In this document: piece after piece, positions 1 to 5,656 of the stretch
How positions within the stretch are numbered: position 1 is the first letter of the stretch
How the letters are laid out: every line of letters begins with the position of its first letter
Source: Jatrophihabitans sp.
Lineage (GTDB): Bacteria > Actinomycetota > Actinomycetes > Mycobacteriales > Jatrophihabitantaceae
Length of the DNA: 5,656 nt
Assembly: GCA_025966255.1 (NCBI GenBank)
Contig: JAOPVG010000017.1
Span: 1-5,656, forward strand
Direction: 5' to 3'
Position numbers and translations under genes: made by a program
The notes under the pieces: model-generated
Databases searched by the model: none
What the model was told of the DNA's origin: nothing
What the model saw: only the letters and a program-made list of their open reading frames with translations

Positions 1-214
1 CGTCCACCGTCAGCAGCCGGCACCAGCGGTCGGCCAGGACCAGCTCATAGCCGACCGAGCTCATCAGTTGCGCGAACGTCGCGACCTTCGGCTCGGTGCT
101 GCTCGCCTCGATGCGGGCGACAGTGGAACTGGGCAGCCCGGCCAAGTCGGCGAGTTCACGCTGGCTCAGCCGCCGACTGCGACGAGCCGCCCGCATCATC
201 CGCCCGGTATCCAT
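1..214 (-). CDS. XRE-family helix-turn-helix DNA-binding protein, N-terminal part (runs off the left edge)
   Basis: The reverse strand reads an open frame from an ATG at 214 to the window edge, giving 71 codons with no stop. Residues about 8-60 form a Cro/C1-type (XRE) helix-turn-helix domain: RAARRSRRLSQRELADLAG, then LPSSTVARIEAS, with LSQRELADLAGL as the first helix-turn and SSTVARIE as the recognition helix, followed by the usual EPKVATFAQLM helix. This is a DNA-binding fold found in repressors, antitoxins and phage-type regulators; which kind this is depends on the missing C-terminus. The start is uncertain: ATG at 214 has only a GAAGAG directly against it, and in-frame ATGs at 199 and 196 would also keep the whole domain. 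It is transcribed away from the 547-951 gene, and the repeat array between them is a natural place for its operator (inference only). Confidence 0.9.
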   Translation of the reverse strand, partial: MDTGRMMRAARRSRRLSQRELADLAGLPSSTVARIEASSTEPKVATFAQLMSSVGYELVLADRWCRLLTVD

Positions 215-264
215 CTCTTCAGCCTGCCGCTTTCGGCCGCCCGGCGCTGGCCACCTTCGAAGCC

Positions 265-273
265 TGTGGACAA
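265..273 (-). other. Single DnaA-box-like nonamer
   Basis: The reverse strand reads TTGTCCACA, an exact match to the DnaA-box form usual in high-GC Actinobacteria. It stands alone: I see no second copy nearby, no AT-rich unwinding region and no dnaA or dnaN gene. It may be an isolated DnaA site about 50 bp upstream of the XRE-type gene, or chance. Confidence 0.3.
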
Positions 274-328
274 CCGTGGGGGGCCAATCCGTCGCCGCGC
301 GCTCGGCCAGGGTGCGATGGTCGGCCGT

Positions 329-358
329 GTAGTGGTCTGCATGCAAGTACGCATCACC
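329..358 (-). repeat. 30-bp repeat element, copy 1 (inverted)
   Basis: On the reverse strand this reads GGTGATGC, eight variable bases, then ATGCAGACCACTAC. It matches copy 2 (391-420) at 24 of 30 positions by my manual alignment. Its conserved core TGCAGACCACTACACG (reverse complement at 326-341) is identical in all three copies. The core is itself an imperfect palindrome, TGCAG-ACCA-CTACA, of the kind bound by dimeric regulators. Confidence 0.75.
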
Positions 359-390
359 CTCGAAACAGCCCTATCTGGAGACGCAGTGGG

Positions 391-420
391 GGTGATGCAT
401 GTACGCGTGCAGACCACTAC
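391..420 (+). repeat. 30-bp repeat element, copy 2
   Basis: Reads GGTGATGC, eight variable bases, then GTGCAGACCACTAC, followed by ACGCGC. The 16-base core occupies 408-423. It is in direct orientation to copy 3, starting 46 bp before it, and inverted relative to copy 1, with 32 bp between the two 30-bp units. Confidence 0.8.
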
Positions 421-436
421 ACGCGCGACATCGTCC

Positions 437-466
437 GGTGATGCGCGCGTGCGTGCAGACCACTAC
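437..466 (+). repeat. 30-bp repeat element, copy 3
   Basis: Reads GGTGATGC, eight variable bases, then GTGCAGACCACTAC, followed by ACGCGC. The 16-base core lies at 454-469. Over the first 36 bp it agrees with copy 2 at 31 positions by manual count; the differences fall inside the variable eight-base spacer. It ends about 80 bp before the start codon at 547. Confidence 0.8.
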
Positions 467-488
467 ACGCGCCGCACCCGCATTGTTG

Positions 489-507
489 CCGCGGCCTGGC
501 GCCGCGG
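489..507. other. Short perfect stem-loop upstream of the 547 gene
   Basis: CCGCGGC (489-495) and GCCGCGG (501-507) are perfect inverted arms of seven bases around the loop CTGGC. It lies 39 bp before the start codon at 547, so it may sit in the 5' untranslated region or be an operator. It has no T-tract and points into a gene, so I do not call it a terminator. In DNA this rich in G and C such a stem can also occur by chance. Confidence 0.4.
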
Positions 508-546
508 AGTCTGGACGTCCGGCTGCCCACGGGCCACGCTCAGCGC

Positions 547-951
547 ATGACCGGACAAGGGACGAAGGACGAGCCGTGGGAGCTGACCACCGCTCCGGGC
601 AGCTCGCAGTACACGATGTATCGCGACGAGCAGGCCGATCCGCCGGTGTTGGTGTGCCAGGTGGGCTCCACGACGCTGCGCTATCAAGTCAGCGCGGTCG
701 AGGATCTGCACGCCTGGCTGCGGGCGCAGGGCGATTGGGTGCCACTCGGCGCGGCGGATGAGAGCAAGCCGGCTGCGGACGGCACGGTCGAGGCCTGGGG
801 ACGATCGGCCGACAATCCGGTCGGCGGCTGGTACGGCCTGCGCAAGGGCTACCGCGGCCGGTTCGGGATGTACCTCCCGCCGCTGCTCGAGTCGCTCGGG
901 CTCGCCGAGCTCACCCACGATGCGCGCAACAACAAGGTCCGCGCCCGGTAA
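547..951 (+). CDS. Small conserved actinobacterial protein of unknown function
   Basis: Encodes 134 residues, ATG to TAA. It has no signal peptide or membrane segment, so it is probably cytosolic. The sequence agrees with a family I recall as conserved in many actinobacteria and annotated only as a domain of unknown function (possibly DUF6855; that name is from memory). Family-like stretches are MTGQGTKDEPWEL at the N-terminus, TMYRDE near residue 25, LVCQVGSTTLRY near residue 35, and an aromatic and glycine-rich C-terminal half with VEAWGRSADNPVGGWYGLR and GYRGRFGMYLPPLLE, ending LTHDARNN. The start is supported by the family-typical MTGQGT N-terminus, although no strong ribosome-binding site precedes it. 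The next gene follows 38 bp later on the same strand with no terminator between, so co-transcription is plausible. I do not know its function. Confidence 0.88.
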   Translation: MTGQGTKDEPWELTTAPGSSQYTMYRDEQADPPVLVCQVGSTTLRYQVSAVEDLHAWLRAQGDWVPLGAADESKPAADGTVEAWGRSADNPVGGWYGLRKGYRGRFGMYLPPLLESLGLAELTHDARNNKVRAR

Positions 952-979
952 CCGTTCGCGCCTCACCAACGCCCGGTAA
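942..979 (+). repeat. Ten-base direct repeat around the stop codon of the 547-951 gene
   Basis: CGCCCGGTAA occurs at 942-951, where it includes the TAA stop codon, and again at 970-979, with a 28-bp period. The second copy supplies the GGTAAG that probably serves as the ribosome-binding site of the next gene. Confidence 0.6.
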
Positions 980-980
980 G
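975..980 (+). promoter_or_regulatory. Ribosome-binding site deciding the start of the 990 gene
   Basis: GGTAAG lies nine bases before ATG at 990, a workable Shine-Dalgarno spacing. It directly abuts an in-frame TTG at 981, which is too close, so ATG 990 is the better start. Confidence 0.5.
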
Positions 981-989
981 TTGCGGCAT

Positions 990-2030
990 ATGACGAGTTC
1001 GAGTGCCGCCATCGTCCCGATCACGCTCACGGTCAACGACCGCACCGGTCTGACCTTGTGGGCCCCGCCGTGGGAGGACGACGACGGCGAAGAGTGGCAG
1101 GGCTTTCTCGGCGACGGCAAGAAGATCTTGCTCTATCCGAACACGGCTGATCTCGCGGCGTTCATCGCGTCCGGCGTGGAGAACGACCTCTCCGACCACC
1201 CAGGGTGGGGGCAGGTGCTCAAGGCGACGCCCGACCAGCTGCGCCCCGGCAGCGAGGACCATTACGACCTCGACGAGGTCTACGAGTGGGCGTCCGGTGA
1301 GCCCGACCCGGTCCATGTGTCCGCGCTCGCCAACGTCGTCGACATGGTCGCCAAGATCGCCGACTGCTGCGACGACGGCGCCCTGCGTCGCCTCGTCGAG
1401 GGCACGCCGGCCTACGCCGAGCTGGTCGACGAGGACGTCAGCTACCAGGGCAAGGACGGCAGGAAGCGCTGGAACGAACTCGGCGACACGATCGCCGACT
1501 CGTGGGAGCGCGCCATCAAACGCACCGAGGACTGGCTGGAGTGGGTCGGCGACTTCAGCGAGAGCGAGTTCGACGGCGAGGCCTCGGTCTGGGAGCGCGT
1601 CGGCGCGCAGCCCATCGAGATCCGGCTCGCCGACGCCACCTACCTGACCGTCCGCGGCGAGGTGACCATCGACGCCGAGGGCGACGACACGGAGACGGTG
1701 TTCCTGGGTGACGAGGACACGGTCGCGGTCTTCACCGAGGTTGCGGATCTGGCCCGCTACTGCCGGGTCGCAACCGAACATCGCCTCGTCCAGCTCGAGT
1801 GGTGGGAAGAACTGGCCGACATCGAGGACGATGACGCGTTCACTCCCGAGGAGACCAGCCGCTTCGACCTGCGCAAGCCGTCGGAGTCCGGGGCCGAACT
1901 GGTGCGCGAGCTCGCCGACTTCTGCGGCCTCGAGGCGGACACCGAGGTGCTGGACGGTCCGTCCGTCGACAAGGACGACTGGACCGCGCTGGTCACCGAG
2001 ATCCAGACCTGCTTCGTCGAGAAGGACTGA
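990..2030 (+). CDS. Acidic conserved protein with an internal duplication, function unknown
   Basis: Encodes 346 residues from ATG 990 to TGA; starting at the in-frame TTG 981 would add only MRH. The protein is very rich in Asp and Glu, with no signal peptide or transmembrane segment, so it is likely cytosolic. The N-terminus (PITLTVNDRTGLTLWAPPW, from residue 10) resembles proteins I recall from Mycobacteriales that are often labelled 'primosomal protein' without functional support; I would not adopt that label. Two halves are related: residues 10-68 (PITL, then FLG at 39, ADLA at 53) align with residues 208-272 (PIEI, FLG at 238, ADLA at 252) with nearly identical spacing. Each is followed by a helical, acidic segment. 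It probably belongs to one transcription unit with the preceding gene, and its stop codon touches that of the convergent glpD. Confidence 0.88.
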   Translation: MTSSSAAIVPITLTVNDRTGLTLWAPPWEDDDGEEWQGFLGDGKKILLYPNTADLAAFIASGVENDLSDHPGWGQVLKATPDQLRPGSEDHYDLDEVYEWASGEPDPVHVSALANVVDMVAKIADCCDDGALRRLVEGTPAYAELVDEDVSYQGKDGRKRWNELGDTIADSWERAIKRTEDWLEWVGDFSESEFDGEASVWERVGAQPIEIRLADATYLTVRGEVTIDAEGDDTETVFLGDEDTVAVFTEVADLARYCRVATEHRLVQLEWWEELADIEDDDAFTPEETSRFDLRKPSESGAELVRELADFCGLEADTEVLDGPSVDKDDWTALVTEIQTCFVEKD

Positions 2031-2033
2031 TCA
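2028..2033. other. Back-to-back stop codons of convergent genes
   Basis: The rightward gene ends in TGA at 2028-2030 and the leftward glpD ends in TGA on the other strand at 2031-2033, making the palindrome TGATCA. There is no intergenic base, so any terminator must lie inside one of the two coding regions and the 3' ends of the transcripts probably overlap. Confidence 0.9.
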
Positions 2034-3782
2034 GCTCGGCAGCCGGACTCCCCCGCGCAGGTGCGTGCGGGCCTCCGGCGCCGCGGTCCGCACCTCGTCC
2101 GCAGCTTCGTCGTCGAGGCGGGATTGGGACGCGCGCTCGGCCTCGACGCGCGACACGTAATGCCGGACCTCGGTGCTGCGCCGGGTCTCGTCCCAGTGCA
2201 GGACGTCACCCATGAGGTCGGCGACGGCCGCCGCTGACTCGACGCCCCGGTGCGGGTACTCGATCGAGATCCGGGTGCGTCGGGTGAGCACGTCCTCGAG
2301 ATGCAGGGCGCCCTCGTGCGTGACGGCGTAGCGGATTTCGGCCATGAGGTAGTCCGGCGCGCGGGGCACGTTGGCGAGCAGTGCGGGGTCGTCGAGACCC
2401 GGCTCGAGCACGTCGCGGATCATTGAGCCGTAGCGGTCGAGGACGTGCTGCACGCGGTAGGGATGCAGCCCGTACTCCCCGGCCAGCGCCGCGAGCTGAT
2501 TCTGCATGGCGAAGAACCCGTCCGCGCCGAGCAGCGGAACGCGGTCGGTGCACGACGGCGCCACCCGCTTGGGCAGATCCTCCGCCCCGGCGTCCACGGC
2601 GTCCGCGGCCATCACGCGGTAGGTCGTGTACTTGCCGCCCGCGATCGAGATCAATCCCGGCACCACCCGCGCCACGGCGTGCTCGCGGGACAGCGCCGAC
2701 GACTCCTCCGACTCACCGGCCAGCAAGGGACGTAGGCCCGCGTACACACCGTCGATGTCGGCTGAGGTCAGCGGCTCGACGAGCACGGAGTTGACCTGGT
2801 CGAGCAGGTAGTCGATGTCGGACTTCGTCGCCGCGGGATGGGCAAGGTCGAGGTTCCAGTCGGTGTCGGTCGTCCCGATCAGCCAATGGTTCTTCCACGG
2901 GATCACAAACAGGACGGACTTGGCCGTGCGCAGGATCAGGCCGACGTCGCCGGTGATCTTGCGCCGCGGTACGACGATGTGCACGCCCTTGGAGGCGCGG
3001 ACCTGGAATCGGCCCCGACCGCCGGACATCTCCTGGATCTCGTCCGTCCAGACGCCGGTGCAGTTGAGCACCACGCCGGCCTGGACGGTGGTCTCGCGCC
3101 CGTCCTCGGCGTCGCGCAACACCACGCCCACGACGCGATCGGATTCCCGCGCAAAATCGATCGCCTGAGTCGACGAACGGACGACGGCCCCATAGCGGGC
3201 CGCCGTTCGCGCCACGGTGAGCGTGTGCCGCGCGTCGTCGGCCTGGGCGTCGTAGTAGCGCACGGCGCCGACGAACGCGTTGTCCTTCAGACCGGGGAAC
3301 ATCCGCAGGGCGGCCCGCCGGGACAGATGCTTCTGGCCGGGCAGGCTGCTGTGCCCGCCAATCGTGTCGTAGAGCGTGAGTCCGGCCGCGACGTAGGGAC
3401 GCTCCCAGGCGCGGTGCGTCAGCGGATAGAGGAAGGGCACCGGCTTGACCAGGTGCGGGGCGAGGCGGGTCGTCATCAGCTCCCGCTCGCGTAGCGCCTC
3501 GCGCACCAGGCCGAACTCCAGCTGCTCGAGGTAGCGCAGGCCGCCGTGGAACAGCTTCGACGACCGGCTGGACGTGCCGGCCGCCCAATCGCGGGCCTCG
3601 ACGAGGGCTACGGACAGCCCGCGGGTGGCCGCGTCCAGCGCCGCCCCGGCCCCGGTGACCCCACCGCCGATGACGACGACGTCGAAGTCGCCGCCGGACA
3701 GCCGCGACCAGGCCGCCTCGCGGTAGGCGGCGTCCAGGCGGGACGCCGCACCGCCCCTGGGGATCTGCCGGTCGGACTCCAC
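2031..3782 (-). CDS. glpD: Aerobic glycerol-3-phosphate dehydrogenase, FAD-dependent
   Basis: This enzyme oxidises sn-glycerol-3-phosphate to dihydroxyacetone phosphate and passes electrons through FAD to the quinone pool at the inner face of the membrane. At 583 residues it has the full length of mycobacterial GlpD2 (about 585 from memory). The FAD-binding Rossmann motif [12 protein letters not shown] is at residues 35-46, with the ribose-binding glutamate at 62 (VALVEARD). The family stretch [18 protein letters not shown] is at 70-87, KGVHIVVP at 265-272, [11 protein letters not shown] at 300-310, GLRPLL at 349-354 and the signature GGKYTTYR at 382-389. The C-terminal helical domain carries the [14 protein letters not shown] and [10 protein letters not shown] stretches typical of the family. 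The start is a GTG without a spaced Shine-Dalgarno sequence; no other ATG or GTG lies between it and the Rossmann motif. It is divergent from the monooxygenase gene and near glpK, its pathway partner. Confidence 0.97.
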   Translation of the reverse strand: MESDRQIPRGGAASRLDAAYREAAWSRLSGGDFDVVVIGGGVTGAGAALDAATRGLSVALVEARDWAAGTSSRSSKLFHGGLRYLEQLEFGLVREALRERELMTTRLAPHLVKPVPFLYPLTHRAWERPYVAAGLTLYDTIGGHSSLPGQKHLSRRAALRMFPGLKDNAFVGAVRYYDAQADDARHTLTVARTAARYGAVVRSSTQAIDFARESDRVVGVVLRDAEDGRETTVQAGVVLNCTGVWTDEIQEMSGGRGRFQVRASKGVHIVVPRRKITGDVGLILRTAKSVLFVIPWKNHWLIGTTDTDWNLDLAHPAATKSDIDYLLDQVNSVLVEPLTSADIDGVYAGLRPLLAGESEESSALSREHAVARVVPGLISIAGGKYTTYRVMAADAVDAGAEDLPKRVAPSCTDRVPLLGADGFFAMQNQLAALAGEYGLHPYRVQHVLDRYGSMIRDVLEPGLDDPALLANVPRAPDYLMAEIRYAVTHEGALHLEDVLTRRTRISIEYPHRGVESAAAVADLMGDVLHWDETRRSTEVRHYVSRVEAERASQSRLDDEAADEVRTAAPEARTHLRGGVRLPS

Positions 3783-3789
3783 CCCCGCG

Positions 3790-3795
3790 ACGCTA
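3790..3795 (-). promoter_or_regulatory. Candidate -10 element for a leaderless glpD transcript
   Basis: The reverse strand reads TAGCGT, fitting the TANNNT -10 pattern of mycobacterial housekeeping promoters. Exactly seven bases separate it from the GTG start codon of glpD, the spacing expected if transcription begins at the first base of the codon. No clear -35 element is visible, which is common in this group. Inference, not proven. Confidence 0.4.
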
Positions 3796-3799
3796 CTGG

Positions 3800-3823
3800 A
3801 ACACGTTCGGCGCAGCCGGTGTT
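3800..3823. promoter_or_regulatory. Inverted repeat in the glpD/monooxygenase gap, possible operator
   Basis: AACAC (3800-3804) and GTGTT (3819-3823) are inverted, and inside them CGGC (3808-3811) and GCCG (3815-3818) are inverted around GCA, giving nine paired positions with a three-base offset (GTT, 3805-3807) on one side. If glpD starts at 3782, the repeat spans about -18 to -41 of that promoter, a position suited to a regulator. It lies 12 bp before the ATG at 3836. Confidence 0.4.
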
Positions 3824-3828
3824 GGGGA
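3824..3828 (+). promoter_or_regulatory. Ribosome-binding site of the 3836 gene
   Basis: GGGGA lies seven bases before ATG 3836, supporting that start codon. Confidence 0.5.
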
Positions 3829-3835
3829 AATTGAC

Positions 3836-4891
3836 ATGGGTACAGACAATTACGCCAGCCTTCCCCCGGTACCGCTTTCCCTGCTCGACCTCGCCCCGGT
3901 CGGCGAGGGTGCGAGCACGACCGACGCCGTCCGGGCCACCATCGCCCTCGGCCAGCGCGCCGACGAGCTCGGTTACACCCGCTTCTGGGTCGCCGAGCAC
4001 CACAACATGCCCGGCATCGCGAGCTCCGCGCCCGCCGTGCTCATCGGGGCGGTTGCGGCCGCGACCGAGCGCATCCGCGTCGGGTCCGGTGGCGTCATGC
4101 TCCCCAACCACGCCCCGCTGGCGATCGCCGAGCAGTTCGGCACGCTGGCCGCCCTGCATCCGGGCCGGATCGATCTCGGCCTCGGCCGGGCGCCGGGCAG
4201 CGACCAACTCACTGCGGCCGCGCTGCGCCGCAGCACCGGCCCGCAGGGGGCCGACGACTTCCCCGAGCAACTCGGCGAGCTGGCCTGCTTCCTCGCCGAC
4301 GACTTCCCGGACAGTCACCCGTTCCACCGCATCGTGGCCGTCCCGGCCGGCGAGCTGCAGCCGCCGCTGTGGCTGCTCGGCTCGAGCCTGTACAGCGCCG
4401 AACTGGCCGGCCTGCTCGGTCTGCCCTTCGCCTTCGCGCACCACTTCAGCGGCACGCACACGCTGCCGGCGCTCGCCCGCTACCGCGAGTCCTTCCGCGA
4501 GGGCGGCCTGCTCACCAAGCCCTACGCGATGGTGACGGTCAATGTGGTGTGCGCGCCGACCGACGCCGAGGCCGACCGCCTCGCGCTGCCGGCCGCGCTG
4601 TCGTTCCTGCGGCTGCGGCAGGGCAATCCCGGCCGACTGCCGACCCCGGAGCAGGCCGCCGCCCATCCGTGGACGCCGAGCGAGCAGGAGTTCGTGCTGC
4701 AGCGCCGCGACGGCCAGGCCATCGGCAGCCCGGAGACCGTCCGCGCGTCGCTCGCGCGCCTGCTTGCCGCCACCGAGGCCGACGAGCTGATGATCACCAC
4801 TCAGGTCTACGAGCCCGCCGATCGCATCCGCTCGATCGAGCTCGTCCGCGACCTGTTCGACGAGCTACCGCTGGGCCTCCAACAGGGCTGA
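3836..4891 (+). CDS. Luciferase-like (LLM) flavin-dependent oxidoreductase, MsnO8-type
   Basis: Encodes 351 residues, the normal length for a single-domain bacterial luciferase-like monooxygenase, a TIM-barrel enzyme that uses reduced FMN (or F420 in some relatives) to oxidise an organic substrate with oxygen. Family stretches are [13 protein letters not shown] at residues 13-25, [15 protein letters not shown] at 46-60, the glycine-rich [19 protein letters not shown] at 77-95 and [17 protein letters not shown] at 107-123. The last two are the hallmark of this subgroup, in which HPGRI(D/E)LGLGRAPG lies near the flavin site. The C-terminal third contains [11 protein letters not shown] and [11 protein letters not shown], also usual for the family. 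There is no export signal, so it is cytosolic. The substrate cannot be told from sequence. It is divergent from glpD and 65 bp upstream of glpK on the same strand, so it may share a transcript with glpK; whether it takes part in glycerol metabolism is unknown. Confidence 0.93.
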   Translation: MGTDNYASLPPVPLSLLDLAPVGEGASTTDAVRATIALGQRADELGYTRFWVAEHHNMPGIASSAPAVLIGAVAAATERIRVGSGGVMLPNHAPLAIAEQFGTLAALHPGRIDLGLGRAPGSDQLTAAALRRSTGPQGADDFPEQLGELACFLADDFPDSHPFHRIVAVPAGELQPPLWLLGSSLYSAELAGLLGLPFAFAHHFSGTHTLPALARYRESFREGGLLTKPYAMVTVNVVCAPTDAEADRLALPAALSFLRLRQGNPGRLPTPEQAAAHPWTPSEQEFVLQRRDGQAIGSPETVRASLARLLAATEADELMITTQVYEPADRIRSIELVRDLFDELPLGLQQG

Positions 4892-4956
4892 CTTGATCGC
4901 CTTGCCCGGACCGAGCGCTCATCGCGCGGCGGGTCACCGGGTGAGAGGCTCTCGGA
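4892..4956 (+). other. Gap between the monooxygenase gene and glpK, with glpK ribosome-binding site
   Basis: This gap of 65 bp has no terminator-like hairpin followed by T residues and no clear promoter, so read-through from the upstream gene is plausible. AGAGG at 4944-4948 lies eight bases before ATG 4957 and is a good Shine-Dalgarno sequence for glpK. Confidence 0.55.

Positions 4957-5656
<700 letters not shown>

Larger units (their letters stand above)
326..423. other. Potential long hairpin formed by repeat copies 1 and 2
   Basis: Positions 326-359 can pair with 390-423. The outer 16 bases (326-341 with 408-423) are perfectly complementary, as are the inner nine (351-359 with 390-398). 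In a plus-strand RNA the nine-base middle gives three Watson-Crick pairs, three G-U wobbles and three mismatches. The loop is 360-389, 30 bases. No run of T follows, so it does not look like an intrinsic terminator. Copy 3 could replace copy 2 as the pairing partner of the outer arm of copy 1. Whether the region is transcribed is unknown. Confidence 0.5.
215..546. other. Long divergent intergenic region carrying a three-copy repeat array
   Basis: This stretch of about 330 bp separates the divergent XRE-type gene and the 547-951 gene. Reading frames exist across it, but they show no recognisable domain and their arginine-rich, low-complexity translations are typical of spurious frames in GC-rich DNA. 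It contains one DnaA-box-like nonamer (265-273), three copies of a repeat (326-359, 390-423, 437-469) and a GC-rich stem-loop (489-507). I see no convincing -10/-35 pair on either strand; the right-hand gene must have its promoter here, and the left-hand gene probably does too. Confidence 0.7.

Noticed and set aside
331..464. DasR/GntR-type operator (AGTGGTCT and AGACCACT resemble half-sites of the DasR element)
   Set aside because: The two half-sites of a DasR box must adjoin as a palindrome. Here they are always single halves followed by a different sequence.
326..469. CRISPR-like array
   Set aside because: Only three units, one inverted, with unequal spacing, variable bases inside the repeat unit and no cas genes.
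68..550. Open frame of 160 codons on the plus strand across the left intergenic region
   Set aside because: It overlaps the XRE-type gene in antisense and runs through all three repeats. The translation is arginine- and alanine-rich with no recognisable domain, as expected of chance frames in GC-rich DNA.
463..969. Minus-strand frame of 168 codons opposite the 547-951 gene
   Set aside because: The plus-strand product matches a conserved family over its whole length, and the antisense product resembles nothing.
963..1781. Minus-strand frame of 272 codons opposite the acidic-protein gene
   Set aside because: Shadow of an Asp/Glu- and Val-rich reading frame. It has no domain, while the plus frame shows conserved N-terminal sequence and an internal repeat.
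2838..3494. Plus-strand frame of 218 codons opposite glpD
   Set aside because: Antisense shadow of a well-identified enzyme gene; no domain of its own.
3799..3808. LexA (SOS) box GAAC-N2-GTTC
   Set aside because: The actinobacterial/Bacillus SOS box needs four bases between the half-sites; here there are two.
3831..3836. TTGACA as a -35 promoter element
   Set aside because: It overlaps the start codon of the monooxygenase gene and no -10 element follows at the right distance. It is most likely chance next to the ribosome-binding site.
3608..4666. Minus-strand frame of 352 codons opposite the monooxygenase gene
   Set aside because: It overlaps two clearly identified genes, and its low-complexity Gly/Ala/Arg translation has no family features.

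Overview
The window is GC-rich, densely coding DNA from an actinobacterium, most likely of the order Mycobacteriales (Mycobacterium, Gordonia, Rhodococcus and relatives). The reasons are strong G/C preference at third codon positions, a GlpD and a GlpK that closely resemble my recollection of the Mycobacterium tuberculosis GlpD2 and GlpK proteins, and two hypothetical proteins of kinds I know only from this group. No mobile element, CRISPR array, tRNA or rRNA is visible.

Left part (1-989): the N-terminal 71 codons of an XRE-type helix-turn-helix regulator run leftward off the window edge. It is separated by about 330 bp from a rightward gene for a small conserved actinobacterial protein of unknown function (547-951). 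The long divergent intergenic region is the least ordinary part of the window. It holds three copies of a roughly 30-bp element built on a TGCAG-N4-CTACA half-palindrome, one inverted and two tandem with a 46-bp period. The inverted pair could fold into a long hairpin. This looks like a regulatory array or a structured RNA, but nothing in the sequence proves which.

Middle (990-2030): an acidic protein of 346 residues follows 38 bp after the small gene, on the same strand. Its N- and C-terminal halves align with each other, which suggests an internal duplication. Its stop codon abuts the stop codon of the convergent glpD gene with no base between them.

Right part (2031-5656): glycerol catabolism. 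glpD (FAD-dependent glycerol-3-phosphate dehydrogenase) runs leftward. Across a 53-bp divergent gap lie a luciferase-like flavin monooxygenase gene and then glpK (glycerol kinase, cut by the window end), both rightward. GlpK phosphorylates glycerol to glycerol-3-phosphate and GlpD oxidises it to dihydroxyacetone phosphate, feeding glycolysis and the respiratory chain. The role of the flavin oxidoreductase between them is unknown. No glycerol facilitator gene (glpF) is present in the window. The glpD/monooxygenase gap contains a compact inverted repeat and a TANNNT motif placed as expected for a leaderless glpD transcript.

Most of this is ordinary core-genome content. I did not find a clear new system. 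The repeat array at 326-469 and the duplicated acidic protein are the best leads.
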